A stretch of DNA of 64,000 bases, taken from contig OZ018413.1 of assembly GCA_963969595.1 (NCBI GenBank), forward strand, positions 13,629,711 through 13,693,710. Direction: 5' to 3'. Source of the stretch: Neckera pumila. Lineage: Eukaryota > Streptophyta > Bryopsida > Hypnales > Neckeraceae. Below are positions 24,581 through 35,837 of the stretch, one piece after another (the stretch's first letter is position 1; every line of letters starts with the position of its first letter). The translations under genes and the position numbers were made by a program. Under the pieces are notes generated by a model. The model had not been told where the DNA came from, did not search any database, and worked only from the letters and a program-made list of their open reading frames with translations.

Positions 24581-24702
24581 CACTTAGTAGTAGAAAACGC
24601 AGGAATTTTGACAGAATTTTGTTGAAATCAACAAAACAGTGACCGGGACAACGCAACCAAATCAACAAAATTCTGTCAAAATTCCTACATTTTCTACTAG
24701 TG
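24581..24702. mobile_element. CACTA-like hairpin MITE, 122 bp
   Basis: Left arm TAGTAGAAAACGCAGG followed by AATTTTGACAGAATTTTGTT is inverted on the right as AACAAAATTCTGTCAAAATT then CCTACATTTTCTACTA, about 38 bp with two mismatches. The ends read CACT and AGTG. The short interior contains a second partial copy of the arm. Confidence 0.7.
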
Positions 24703-24706
24703 ACTA

Positions 24707-25085
24707 AAGGTGAATGTACCCATACCCGATCACTTAAAGAGTTTCTCAGCAAATGATGAGCAGCTTAAGGCACCTTAAAAAAACTTCTATACAAAAAGAG
24801 AAATATAGAGGTTCCCTATTTTTTTCGAAAATTGAAGTTACTATGAACTTTGGGAGTAAAAAAGTTGTCCAAAGTAATAGCCAATGCCTAGAATCATCCA
24901 GTTCCAATCATCTAAAATTTTTTTTCCGCTCACTATTTCATATTTTCTTCTTCACTACTTTGGAATGTGTCATACCTTAGTTCCAACTTTAAAAAAACAC
25001 ATTCCAAGATTTTCAATCTTGACTGGAAATAGTGCACCTTACAAGTTGACTATGGGTCTTGATCGGCTATGGGTGCATTTACCTT
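24707..25085. mobile_element. MITE with AAGGTGAATG ends, about 380 bp
   Basis: Left end AAGGTGAATGTACCCATACC and right end, reverse complemented, AAGGTAAATGCACCCATAGC; both continue CGATCA. It abuts the previous MITE and interrupts the C-rich inverted arm. It is non-coding. Confidence 0.6.
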
Positions 25086-25544
25086 ATCTGCACTTGTCCC
25101 TTCATCCATGAGCGGTCACCCCTTTTCCGTGGTAGCCTATCATCTACCCGCAATTGACATTTCACCTATCTGTACATGCCCCACACACACGTGGCCCCAC
25201 TTGCAATTTTCATACATGTGGAGTTGTCTTTTCATCAACCCACGTGCACGCCCTTATCTTTAGCTGTCCACAGTCAACCCGTAGGACTAGTGGGCATTTA
25301 TCTTGGAATAAAAAATTTCAAACCCTAAAAACCTATTCCACAAAAATGTCACGCAAACTCGACACTTATGAAATACAATACGTTGAGTACCAATTTTATA
25401 TCTGACAAAACAACCTTGTGCTACATTAGAAGAGAAGAGCTTGAAGAAACAGATTGGTAGCAATGAAAAGGTTCTTTGGTATAGCTGATTTTTTTTGTTC
25501 TCACACTGACTTCCACATGGCAGCTTAGTACAACCGCGTAGACA

Positions 25545-26310
25545 ATCTATATTGACTTAATTACCGTAATGACATGGCACCAAGTACTTAATTCCAAAGC
25601 GTTCAAGCAATCATATTTTGATTGTTGCTTGACTTCGAGTAGCATTTTTGAAAAAAAAAAATTTCAATTTAAAAAAAAAAAAAAAAAGGATTTTTTTGCT
25701 ATATTCATATTCAAAATTCAAATTGCTATGGTCAAACAAAATTTATAAAAGAAATAGCACAAAGTATTTAGAATTTGTTGAAAAATTTACTATTTGAATA
25801 AAGTGTTGATTCATTACTAAATCTTATGCATTTTTTTCACAAATCAATAATTTTGACCAATTAAAAAAATGCAAATGCTAAAGATAGAAATTATATTTTT
25901 GGAATTTTTTTAAAAATTATATCTTTGAAATTCATTTGAAGAGAATCTTAAAATAATTTTATAATTTTGAATGTACTTTCTACTTTCTACTTTTTGTGCT
26001 TTACATAATTTTTTTTTATGAACACTATATAAAAGCTATAGAATTTGTATTTTATAACACATTTGTATTTTGTCCAAATCCTTTGGGCTTTAGGGGTTAA
26101 TTGTACCTAATATGGTTTCAATCATGAATAAATCTGGTCACTAATCACTCTGACATGTTCTTATTGTGTCCCATAAATGATTTCAAATATCCCCTAATTA
26201 TACACAAGTATCAAATGATGATGTCAATGATAGTCTATTGTTGAATTAAAGTGCTTTCAATAGGTGCGCCAAATGGTACAGGGACTATTCTAGACATTTC
26301 ATTTTAATGA
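25545..26310. repeat. ~230-bp dispersed repeat, copy 1, split by TTAA element
   Basis: The first part (GTAATGACATGGCACCAAGTAC) runs to 25591 and the unit resumes at 26097 (TTGTACCTAATATGGTTTC, CACTCTGACATGTTC, GATGTCAATGATAGTCT). Other copies are at 27140-27440, 29359-29582 plus 36578-36660, and 37799-38035. No coding capacity. The interruption is the TTAA element 25588-26100. Confidence 0.7.
25588..26100. mobile_element. TTAA element in dispersed repeat, with visible empty site
   Basis: The right end GGGCTTTAGGGGTTAA is well kept; the left end TTAATTCCAAAGC is decayed. The flanking repeat copy at 29359-29582 reads CAAGTACTTAATTGTCCC without interruption. Here CAAGTACTTAA and TTAATTGTACC lie at either side, so a TTAA was duplicated on insertion. 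The 513-bp interior contains long A runs and is not clearly alignable to families A-D. Confidence 0.75.
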
Positions 26311-27139
26311 TTTTACTTGTGAAAAAATGAAGTCAAATTTTTGATATATATTACTACATGATAAATATATCAAATTTTAGAAAGGTGTATTTTAGTATAG
26401 AAAAGTAACAAAAGCTCATCAAACAGGAACATGCCATGTCTTTTAAGAATTAACTTAGTTGTGCATTAGAGTTAATTGACCATCATCTTTGGAAGCCATC
26501 AATTCAAAATTTGATATCCAATGTGCATCATATCTAGCATAGTGTTTAGAATTATGGGCACTAGGAACTGCCGTTCTGTTTCCTATCAATTGATTCTAAT
26601 GTTCTTATGGATGGAAAGTCTGTTGATGGTTTTCCATCCACGTGAAACTTTGAATTTGTTGATAATTGGCAAGGTTTCATCCATATTCTTTCAATTTTGA
26701 ACATTGGATGTGAAAGATGATGGCCAACTTACTACATAGTCTAGTGATACATTGCAATATCAAATGTGATTACAAACCTCACTTTGTAATTTTTATGCAA
26801 CATCATCGGCTATCCCATATACCATTTAATATTCCAAACCTTTTTCAATCAAAAACTACTCAGTATTGCAAGTAGCAAAGAACAAAGAACAAAGTTAAAA
26901 TATGAATCCTATAAGTTATTTTTTCAAGAAGATGCTTAGAATGCTCGAAGAAACAAGATTGTCTATAACTTTTTCAAAATGAAACAAACAAAATCTTCCG
27001 TGTAGATAAATACACTATCTATAAGAAAAAAAAATCAAATTTTTTATTTTGACTTTTTATGATTTTTTTAAAAAAGGATGATGAATTCTTATTTTGGGCT
27101 TAAATTGATATAACTTTGACAGCATTGACAATCCACATA
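26310..27139. other. Intergenic DNA with a family A fragment
   Basis: No gene. At about 26900-27060 a fragment resembles the left portion of TTAA family A (AAGTTATTTTTTCAAGAAGA, ACAAGATTGTC, ATAACTTT). Element ends are not preserved. Confidence 0.45.
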
Positions 27140-27440
27140 TACTAGCTTAAGTACTTTGATTACATGGTGGCAAATATATTTAATTGCTCTTAATATGGTC
27201 TTAATTATGAAAAAATTTGTTCAACAATCACTTTGACATATTTCTATTGTGCCCCATGCATTGGCTTCAAATAGCTCCTTATTATACACAAGGCATCAAA
27301 TGACGGTGTTAGCTGTATTGGTCTATTGTTAAATTAAAGTGCCTTCCATAGGTGCACAAATGAACACAAGGAATATTTGGAACATTTTTACTTTAAAGGC
27401 AACAACCACATTTACTTCTTGCAACGGGCATATTTACTTT
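27140..27440. repeat. ~230-bp dispersed repeat, copy 2
   Basis: Uninterrupted copy: ACATGGTGGCAAATATATTT, AATCACTTTGACATATTTCT, GCCCCATGCATTGG, AAATGACGGTGTTAGC, then ATAGGTGCACAAATGAACAC and TTTAAAGGCAACAACCACAT, matching the sequence found beyond the retrotransposon at 36578. Confidence 0.75.
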
Positions 27441-28752
27441 TCGTAGACAATGTTGAAAAAAGCGTGCCAAAAATTTGGGCTGAAACGATGGTCTAGATGT
27501 AAGATAGACTTTAGTTTTTAGAATTCATTCAAGTTCCATGCTCTTGCATATTATTGAAATCAATCAACATATCCAGATGAAATGCATGTAAGTTGTGACA
27601 TCTGTTTGCTCATGTTTGAATTTGTGGTGTGAACAGCTCACACTTCGGGTCTTTGAAAAACTACAATGTGACTACAACCAATGGAATCATGTCCTATTGA
27701 GGCCACGGAGTCCATGCAACTTGATGAAATAGGACATAATTTTCCCCACAATAGTAAATATTGCTTCAATTTTTTTATGCTTTGTTTTTTCTATGTACAA
27801 GACTTGCACAAACAAATTGACCTTAATTCATGTATTTCTTTTATAATACAACAATCACTAGTCACTACAGACGATACTATTTAGTACCCAAGACTTTTTC
27901 ACTTGCACAGATAACAAATTTACCAATCATTGCAGAAACAAAATTCAAATTCTTCTCCACATAATATAGAGGCTTGTATATTTTGAAATTGGCATGATAA
28001 TTAAATGTCATGTTAAGATTCACCTCCAAAAACAATTAGCAAAAATATTTATCTCTACAAATTTTACTGGAATTTAAAGGGATGAAGTTGAAATCTAGCT
28101 AAAAATCCCTTGCAATCCTTCACCACATAGTGAGGTCATTGGATGGTGACATAGAATTTTGTTCCCATTACAATTGAATTGGTAGTTGAATTTTGCAATT
28201 AGTGTACAATAATTGGAAGGGTTGTTCTACAAATTTTAAATTTGTGCGGTAAATGGCTAGTTTATATTACATATTGAGAGCCTCTGATATACGAATCTTG
28301 CTTCTGTACTTCAATTCCATGCTTGCACTTCAATCTTTTAATGCCAATTGCGTTATATTGGCAAAATTTAGAGCAAAAAGATTGTGACATCAACAACAAA
28401 AATCTCATATGATAATTAGAATTAGTATATATTTTTGAGAATAGAGAATGTCATGTATTTTGCAAAATTGATATCTATTGAAAAACAATGTGGAACGCAA
28501 TTGATGGTTTTGCTCACGTATGAAGTATTTGTAATAATTATATTGCATATTGTAATAACTTGGTTTTCTTGTTATGCATTTAAATAGGTCAAGAGCTTGG
28601 AGGGCACTATCCATGTCCTGGAGCATACAATTGCTGTGGGCTAGCTTGGAGGAGTTGATCAAAGTCTACATGCTCTCTAAAGTTTCTAAAATGCAACAGG
28701 AGATGGACCAGCTAGTCCATGATACTCATACGCTTATAACACAAAATGGATA
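27441..28752. other. Intergenic DNA, no gene recognised
   Basis: Mostly AT-rich. Short patches near 27640-27740 and 28590-28700 have higher GC and could be decayed gene fragments, but no protein family was recognised. Confidence 0.4.
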
Positions 28753-28805
28753 CTCCCTCTATCTCAAAATAATATTGATGTTTCCTTTGTAAAATGTATT
28801 TACTC
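28753..28805. mobile_element. Half of a Stowaway-like MITE
   Basis: CTCCCTCTATCTCAAAATAA preceded by TA and continuing ATTGATGTTTCCTTTGTAAA. It closely matches the left half of 60177-60257. No matching right end was found. Confidence 0.5.
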
Positions 28806-29358
28806 ACGAACACACATTTCTTGCTTTTACTATTGGTAATGCTTGTTGTTCCAAGGATTTCATTACCAACACCCTCCTACACGGGTTAGCTCTTTAATTG
28901 AAAGCATTTGACACAAGACGGGTCAATAAGCCTAAAGATGCAAATGTGAATGTTAGCAAGGGACCTGCACTGCCTAGCAATGCCAAGTGTCGAGGAACCA
29001 AGTCACCGAAGATGCGATTGTAAATGCTAGCAAGAGACTTGTTGTTACAGCACCACCTAGCAACGCGTAAGTGGAGAAGGAGACTTGGCACCTGGATGCA
29101 ATATTCAATAATGGCTCTTCAGAAATATCCCAAAGTTGTGAATTTGAAGAAGTTTGGAATCAATGGGAGTCATAAAAAAGATAAGACTTCTTTATTATTG
29201 CACATGGGCCTATTCATGTATTATTACTCATATTGGTTTAAAAAGAAAAGAAAAGATGGTGGATTAATTTAAATCAATTCTTAAAGAATCTTCTTAATTT
29301 TTAAGTTAATTCATGATGTTGATTTTTGCAGTTCTCAAAGACTCTTTGTGAACATGTA
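28806..29358. other. Intergenic DNA, no gene recognised
   Basis: A roughly 75-bp imperfect duplication lies at 28930-29075 (AAGATGC, AATGTTAGCAAG / AATGCTAGCAAG, CCTAGCAA). Otherwise nothing supportable. Confidence 0.4.
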
Positions 29359-29582
29359 TTCTTTGGCTTAGATACCTTTATGACATGGCAGCAAGTACTT
29401 AATTGTCCCTAATATAATATCAATGATGACCAAATTTTATTCAATAATCACTCTGACATTTTTATATTGTGCTCCATGCATGACCTCAAATATTCCCTTC
29501 TTACACACAAGCACCAAATGGCGGTGTCAATGATAGTCTCTTGTTAAATTAAAATGCTTTTGATAGGTGCACCAATGGATAC
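29359..29582. repeat. ~230-bp dispersed repeat, copy 3 (left part)
   Basis: Begins GGCTTAGATACCTTTATGAC and runs to ACCAATGGATAC, where the retrotransposon is inserted. The unit continues at 36578 (GTACAAGGACTATACGGG). This copy supplies the empty site for the TTAA element 25588-26100. Confidence 0.75.
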
Positions 29583-30137
29583 TAAAATCCTTCAGATTTC
29601 CATACGGATGATCGAGCAACTGCTATTTGCTCAAGCATCTGATTACCAAGGTACATGGCCATTATGCCCGACAAGATATTTGATCAAGCTTGCTCACTTA
29701 CATCCTGCGTACAACAGATTCACACTCTCGTGACTCCCACTCGACCATGCTCAACAAAACACGCACAATCCCAACCCGAGACTCTTCATTGACAATCACA
29801 CAGCAGGTCAGAGACTTGTCGAATCCCAGTTGATCATCAAGGTCCTTTGTTTATATCACTCTATTACATCATTCACTCAATTCCCCTCTCACTCCTTTTC
29901 TCGTATGTTTTTCTCTCCCTCTTCTCCTCTCATCTGCTCCCTCATATATCTTGCTAGTCTGTTCTTGGCGTGCAAGAAGCAACAAATCCCGGCCCAGCAA
30001 TTACTTTCCTCTTATTCCTTATCCACGAATCTGGAATAACTGCCGTTAGAGTGTTATATGGAACCGCTCCAAAACCAAATGGACTCCACTTGCACCACTA
30101 CCTTAAGCAATTTGCTCTGAAAATATTGGGTTTAACA
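29583..30137 (-). repeat. 3' LTR of the Ty3-type element
   Basis: 555 bp, aligned end to end with 36025-36577. On the minus strand it starts TGTTAAACCC, directly after the polypurine tract. The opposite terminal base is mutated (TA instead of TG on the plus strand). A TATA-like ATATAAAC lies on the minus strand near 29850. Confidence 0.9.
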
Positions 30138-30151
30138 TATCCTCCCCAGGA
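30138..30151 (-). other. Polypurine tract
   Basis: On the minus strand TCCTGGGGAGGATA lies immediately before the 3' LTR, the position and purine bias of the plus-strand primer of LTR retrotransposons. Confidence 0.7.
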
Positions 30152-30257
30152 TCCTGATCTACTTGGTTGCTAAGATCCTGCAGATGTTCCGAATGGTAAT
30201 ACGGTTTCAGCTTCGATCCATTATGAGGCTTCGTGATCTTCAATCCGTCCGGTGAGC

Positions 30258-31330
30258 TCAAGGTATACAATCCGTTATTGAATTTTGATGAATCACATAG
30301 GTCCCTTTCCATTTCGGCTTGAACTTCTGGCTGTGCTGCTTCATGAGCCAGCTATCCACCAACATGACCAGGGTATTTGGCTCGAACTCGGTCAATTTCC
30401 ACAGCTTGTCATGTCGAAGCTTCCGTTGGCCTTGTATTACCTCGTTATTGCGGAGCGCTTTGCATTGGCATTTGTCTAATCTCTCCAATGATAGCAAGCG
30501 CTCAGTTAGAGATTTTGTGTCATCTAGGTCGTGCTGTAGAGCGAGCCAAAGTGAAGGTATCTAAATTTCGATCGGTAATACAGCCTCCAATTCGAAGGTA
30601 AGTTGAAAAGGCGTGAACCCAGTCGTTAGCTTAACGTGGTCCTGTAGGCCCATAAAGCCTCTCCGAGATGTTCATCCCAAGTTCGTCTCTTGTCCAAAAT
30701 CACTTTGGAGATTATCTTAGCTAATATCCTATTAGTCTTTTCGACCAAATCGTTAGCCTGCGGATAGTAAGGAGTGGATTGCCGGTGCTTTACGGAAAGC
30801 TTCTTAAGCAACCTGGTAACTACGCCCCCCATGAAATGTGAGCCTTGATTTATTACGACCTCCAAGGGAATCCCAAAGTGGCATACTACCTGGTTGTATA
30901 AGAAATCAACGGCTTCCGCTTCCGTGTTCCTTTTTGTGGCCCAAGCCTCTTACCACTTAGTAAGATAGTCAGTTGCAACAATAATGTATTGATTCCTCTT
31001 GGACGATTTTGGTAATGGACCTATAAAATCCAAACCGCACTTTTTGAACGCACCTGTGGGTAAAATGGGGATTAACTTTGTGTGCAGAAAACTTCTTCTG
31101 CCGTAGGCTTGACACGCTGGGCAAGTTTTACAGAACTCAACAGAATCCTTAAATAATGTGGGCCAATGATAGCCCGCCATCAAAATCTTTTTGGCCGTAG
31201 CATCACCAGCAAAGTAGCCTCCGCAAACACCCTCGTGACACTTGCTTAAAATTAACCAGGCTTCATCGTGCTCTACTACTCTGCGAAGAACTCCGTCTTG
31301 ACATGCACGGTATAGGATATTGCCGATCAT
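30258..31330 (-). pseudogene. Ty3 integrase, broken
   Basis: The frame 31330-30950 holds the zinc-binding HHCC region (KCHEGVCGG, then CKTCPACQ) and the first catalytic Asp (CGLDFIGPLP). After a frame break, 30865-30626 gives the end of the catalytic core: INQGSHFMGG, where the second catalytic Asp (usually T-D-x-G-S-H-F) is replaced by Asn, then STPYYPQANDLVEKTNR with the catalytic Glu. The frame 30497-30258 is the C-terminal region (LRHDKLWKL, KFKPKWKGTYVI). No chromodomain is seen. Integrase would insert the cDNA into host DNA; this copy cannot be active. Confidence 0.85.
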
Positions 31331-31366
31331 AGTGTAGGATATATTCTTTTTTTGTATCGTCCTCCT

Positions 31367-31956
31367 TTATTCACTGGTTGCATTCTCAGGAAGAATGGCA
31401 TGCTCGATCAAGTTTTTTATTGCTTCATAACCATAATTATCTTTTCTTGCCTCCTTCTCAATTATGCAACATTTGCCCTCATCAGACAAGGCTCCCTCCC
31501 CTGTATTTGAGTGTTGGCATAGGTCTTGAATCAACTTAGCATGGTTAACTCGTTGGCTTTTTGGCTGTTGGAAGGTGAAATCGAATTGTTGGAGTGAGGC
31601 CAATAATCTTGTTGTTCTTCCAGTTGGGTCCACTTGTTGCATAATTTGCTTCAAAACATCCTGATCACTCTAGACGATTATCGGAAAAGAGGTAGCCAAT
31701 ATATAATGTTTGAATTTCACACTTGAAAATCGCAATGATAGAAGTGTCCGCTCAGAAATCGAGTACCTGGTTTTGCAATTGTTGAGCAACCTACTAGCAT
31801 ATTGTATAGGATGCACCCTGCCAATAGAGTCGTTTTGCATCAAAACCGTGGAGATTGACACAGAATTAGCTGAAAGATTAATGATAAACGAAATTTGCCA
31901 ATCTGGTTACCGCATCACTGGGCCGCTGGCCAATTTCCTTCGCATATACTGGAGAC
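31367..31956 (-). pseudogene. Ty3 RNase H domain, broken
   Basis: Two frames (31861-31670 and 31654-31367) give VHPIQYASRLL, YSISERTLLSLRFSSVKF, HYILATSFPI and QVDPTGRTTRLLASLQQFDF, the standard post-RT RNase H block of Ty3 elements. The frames are separated by a stop or frameshift near 31660. Confidence 0.8.
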
Positions 31957-33180
31957 TCAAGGAGCATTCCTGCGTCCATAAGAAAGAGCTTCTTTTTTCA
32001 ATAACGTCATGATCGGCTGAGCCTCCCCAGCCAAGTCCGGTATAAACCGGTTGTGATACGTAGCCATCCTCATGAGGGTAGATACTATAGCTCTACTCTC
32101 CGGGTTTTTCATTTCTCGTATCTTTCGTACTTTCTCAGGATTGACACGGATACCATCTTTGGGTACCACAAGCCCCAACAAGCCTCCTTCATGGAACCTG
32201 AACCGGCATTTCTTAGGGCTTAAACAGCATTGATATTTCGACAGTCGTTGAAACGTTGTTCGCAGTTGTTGAGGATGGGCGGATCTACTTCCATATATAG
32301 CAAAATCATCGAGATACACCCTGATGAACTGGCCAAGGTAAGGTCCACAAACTTTAATTTGGACTCGCTGGAAGGTGCTACCTGCATTGCACAAACCAAA
32401 CGGCATCCGCAGATATGCATAAGTACCCCAAGGAGTTGTGAATGTCGTTTTGTGTCCATCTTCCTCTCTAATCTTAATTTGATGATAGCCGCTATAACTG
32501 TCGCAGAAGGAGTACATTTGGTGACCAGCGACCTCATCCAACACTTCATCAATAAAAGGAAGGGGCTGCCGATCTTTTTTTGGGACCTTGTTCAAGGCCC
32601 TATAATCAACACATATTCTCCATTGTCCTCCCTTCTTTGGTACTATGACCACTGGAGAAACCCAATTGGTGTTCATCACTTGTACAATGAAACCTCTTTC
32701 CAATAACTTGTCTATTTCATTTTTTAAAAATTTTGCCTTATCAAGGGCTAATCGTCTTTGACGAATTCGTACCGGCTTTGCTCCCTCCAAAAGGTCAATA
32801 TGATGCTCTTCTAATGTCATGCTCGGCAAGTCCCAATGACGAGTGACAAACAAATGCGCGAATTCCCATACGAGATCTTCCAACGTCTTCCTTTTTTGCA
32901 AAGAGAGGAGTGCACCAAACTGAACCTTCTTAAAGACTTCTTCTTCCTTACTCCTTTCTGCTTCCGCATTGATCCGGCCTGTTATCACTTGTGGTAAAAC
33001 TTTTAGCGCATAGACCTCCCCTTCTGTCTCGTTGGTTGACTCTGAGTCTGAGAAGTCGGTTGTCCAATCCGAGTCGTATTCTTTGTCGGATGACACCTCA
33101 GGAGAGCTTGCTCTCTTCTTGCTGTCCTTATCGTGTATCACTTGCACGTTAATTCGGTGCGGCCGTTCACCGATTTGCAT
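31957..33180 (-). pseudogene. Ty3 reverse transcriptase domain
   Basis: A 407-residue frame, the longest in the element. Conserved blocks in order: RRLALDKAKFLKNEIDKLLE, GFIVQVMNTNWVSPVVIVPK, GQWRICVDYRALNK, YSFCDSYSGYHQIKI, TTFTTPWGTYAYLRMPFGLC, NAGSTFQR and the catalytic VYLDDFAIYG (YxDD box). The first catalytic Asp in the F(C/L)D-SYSGYHQI block is present. The 5' part has an acidic linker (SSDKEYDSDWTTDFSDSEST). RT copies the genomic RNA into DNA; the domain is open here though its neighbours are broken. Confidence 0.92.
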
Positions 33181-33186
33181 GTAACC

Positions 33187-33438
33187 TCAGCTCCAATAAT
33201 TTACAGCCTTGACCCCTATTAACCAAGGGTGGCCTAGAATCATGGGATATCCGTCTTTCTCATCAACAATGGCTAGAACGTGGATGTCGAGCTTTACTGT
33301 CACGCCATTGACGCATATGAATAACTGTGAGATCATGTTGATCGACTTCACGCACCGCTGATCCGCCACCTTTAATCGAATGGATGATCCCTTGTCCGTT
33401 GATAACCCTAATTCATCAAACAACCATCTAGTAAACAA
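33187..33438 (-). pseudogene. Ty3 aspartic protease remnant
   Basis: WLFDELGLSTDKGSSIRLKV, then VDEKDGYPMILGHPWL, the C-terminal flap and ILGRPWL-type motif of retropepsins. The catalytic DGG region is at the end of the preceding frame (CLLDGC at about 33420), where the second Gly is replaced by Cys and the frame breaks. Confidence 0.75.
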
Positions 33439-34799
33439 CCTTCGATATCATACCCGCAAATTGAAGCTGTTACTTGAGGCGCCTTCATTTCTTCATTCAT
33501 TTTTCGGGCAATATTTACTTCATTGATGACTCTCCTTGTACTAATGCCTTGCCTTAACTCTTGTCGGAACGACAAGCATCTTGCCACCAATTGCCCGATT
33601 GTGATGTTTGCCGATTGCCTTCCAAGGTCCGCAACAATGGAATAATCAGCTTGATCTTTACTCAAGAGCAAGTCATTGATTCCAAAAATTGGTCTTGCCC
33701 TCTTGGTATGAGAGGGTCCTTCGCTCCTCTTCAATTTTGCTCGTTTGTGGTACGGGGTGGTATCGATCTCAAGATCTGCTAGGCGACGGTCACGTTTGGT
33801 CATCATGATCTCCTGCTCAGGTCCTCCCTTTCCAACATCCACCTGTTCCAACATGTGGATCTCCGCTATCTTCACTATTGATGTTGCTGGGATCGGAGAG
33901 TTACTCACATGCTTTTCTTTTCTAGGACAATTGCGTTCGTAATGCCCACAAATCCCACAGCCATGACAAGTTATAAATTGCACCGAGCGCTGTGGCATCG
34001 ACCCCTCCAACATGGTACTTTTGGCTCGGTGGTCCGTCTACCGATCTTGTATCAGGTATAACTTCACCTCTTCCATCATGGAAGTCAACTTTACGATCGC
34101 CGGATCTTCAACAATTTCTGGTTTTAAGCGCAAGGATGAACCTTGGATTAACGTACCCACTGGGATTGGAATCTTTTCGACCAATTTAGTAGGTACTGCC
34201 GAAATCACAACCTCAGGAGTGGATAAATCAGCCAGATTATCTTCCTTCTTCTGCGCCAAAGCTAGAGTAGACTCCAAAGTTTGTGGCTCCTTCCACAAGA
34301 CTATTTCCTGGATTGAAGGTATTAACCCTCTGATGAATGATTGCAGCACTTGCGCGTCAACACTCGCGGTGTTTGCTACCATCGTCACAATGTTCGGAAG
34401 CCCCGCCGACTTGACACTAGGAGTCTTCCTTTGACTTCGTAATATCCAAGCTCGAAATTCCTTTAGCTTAGTGGCATATTCTCGCACTGATTCAGCTGCA
34501 GTCTCGTTGGGGTTGCGCTTTTGAAGCATCAAGTTCAACTGACTCATCAGAATTTGATAACTTTCTTTCTCTTGAAATTCTTGGCAAAGGGCTTTGGTCA
34601 AGGAGCCCTAGCTCCTTTTTATCTCCTCTAGCTAACTCTCATACCACCAGGCAGCTTCGTCCTCCAAGTGAATGGGTAACAAAGATAACCAGTCTGCTTC
34701 TGTTTGATTCCCATTAGTCATACACGCTCGTTTAAATTGCCTTAGAAATTTTTCAGGATCTGCTTTACTAGCACCCTCAAAAACGGGAATGGCTACCAT
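33408..34799 (-). pseudogene. Ty3 gag, broken
   Basis: The probable start ATG is at 34799 (MVAIPVFEGASKADPEKFLR), followed by the retrotransposon gag core (HLEDEAAWWYES), two in-frame stops near 34610-34640, and a second open part 34601-34038 (LCQEFQEKESYQILMSQLN). The next frame, 34013-33408, contains a CCHC zinc knuckle (CHGCGICGHYERNC, spacing C-X2-C-X4-H-X4-C). Gag forms the particle that packages the RNA. Confidence 0.85.
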
Positions 34800-34917
34800 G
34801 GTATTTGATCTATGAAATCCCTCCCTCTATTTTTCACTAGGCAGAACTCATATTCATTCCTGTACGTCAGTAATCAAGCAAGAGCTCTCCATCTATCAAT
34901 CTTTACTACTATCATTA

Positions 34918-35322
34918 TTAGTTCTTATCCGAACGTAAGACCTTCCCTCGTTTTAGCCTGGACAACTTATTTACTTCTCGATTTTGGCAACACGGAATAT
35001 GTGAAAAAGATATGGTGTCAAAACTGGCCTTGAGCTCCTCTACGGTTTGGTGAAGTGGTTGTAACTTGTCAGACTTCACTTGCCATTCCTCGGCAGCTTG
35101 CATGCAAACCAACTTTGAGTCACCTACCACTCTCAAGTCATTAATTTGTTTTCCCTTGGCAATTTCCAAACCCAATATGAGAGCAGCATATTCTGTTTGG
35201 TTACAAATAATACCAGACCCGAGCTCCTTGTAATATTTTTCACACTCTCCTGACTTAGCCTCCAGAACTATGCCTGCTCTTGCGCTTTCCTTTGAGGAAG
35301 AAGACCTATCGAAATATAAAGT
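34918..35322 (-). pseudogene. Extra RNase H-like domain upstream of gag
   Basis: The frame after a TGA at 35323-35325 reads TLYFDRSSSSKES, then GIICNQTEYAALILGLEIAK, LRVVGDSKLVCMQAAEEWQV, LQPLHQTVEELK and ISFSHIPCCQNREVNKLSR. This matches the archaeal/plant-type RNase HI fold: D in FDxSS, E in NQTEY, D in VVGDS are kept. The fourth acidic residue (usually in N-x-x-A-D-x-L-S) is replaced by Asn. A second RNase H of this kind is known in Tat-lineage Ty3 elements, but after RT; here it precedes gag on the coding strand. Either an atypical gene order or a rearrangement could explain this. Confidence 0.75.
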
Positions 35323-35585
35323 TCAAGAACTCTGGATTCCTCTCATACCTTTCCTTTAACTGGATTAATTACTTTTGCTTTATCCTCACAAAGAACCCCT
35401 GACAAAATAGTCTCTCCACCTCCTTGTTCACTTTATATTTTTATTCTATTTTTACGATTACTTCCTCAGCAGGTGCAGGGGCTTGCGCATGTGTAAGCAT
35501 GCTCTAAGTACAAAAGAACAGTCCAAGGAGCTTAATTGTCCTGGGAGCTTAATTGTAGGAGAACCTGCAAGAAAGGTGACGCAAC

Positions 35586-35837
35586 TCAAAGCTCCTGAAA
35601 AAGAAATGACGGCTCGGCAAATGAATCCGCCTCCGCCAAACAGCTGAGGATTATCTCGTCATACTCTGCTAATGTTGTGAAGTAGCTTTCTGGTGGGTTA
35701 AAAACTCCGTACGCGTTTGTTACCAATTCTGTCACATGTTCGACTTCAGGTGCCTGAGGTTTTGCCACTACTTCCACTGGTTTTACAAAAAAGTTAATGA
35801 ATCCATCTATTAAACTTAAATGGTTCTCTATCACCAC
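35586..35837 (-). other. Unrecognised leader frame of the Ty3-type element
   Basis: An 83-residue frame between the 5' LTR and the RNase H-like domain (ends FTTLAEYDEIILSCLAEADS then FAEPSFLFQEL). Proline- and glutamate-rich in the middle; no family recognised. It may be the start of the reading frame that contained the extra RNase H domain. Confidence 0.35.

Larger units (their letters stand above)
24440..25400. repeat. Left arm of a long inverted repeat with degenerate ~21-bp units
   Basis: Outside to inside: C-rich degenerate units such as CCCTTCATCCA, CGCCC and CACCTAC (24455-24550 and 25087-25270), then AAAAATGTCACGCAAACTC (25342-25360), then CAATTTTATATCTGACAAAA (25390-25409). The right arm, 38030-38470, has the same order in reverse orientation. 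Two MITEs (24581-24702, 24707-25085) interrupt this arm. The frames read here are repeat artefacts. It could be the terminal inverted repeat of a large DNA transposon of about 14 kb. Confidence 0.5.

Noticed and set aside
24753..25405. Several overlapping frames, Pro/His/Cys-rich
   Set aside because: They run through a MITE and the C-rich degenerate units of the inverted arm; no family match.
32230..32706. A 158-residue plus-strand frame
   Set aside because: Antisense shadow of the Ty3 reverse transcriptase on the minus strand.
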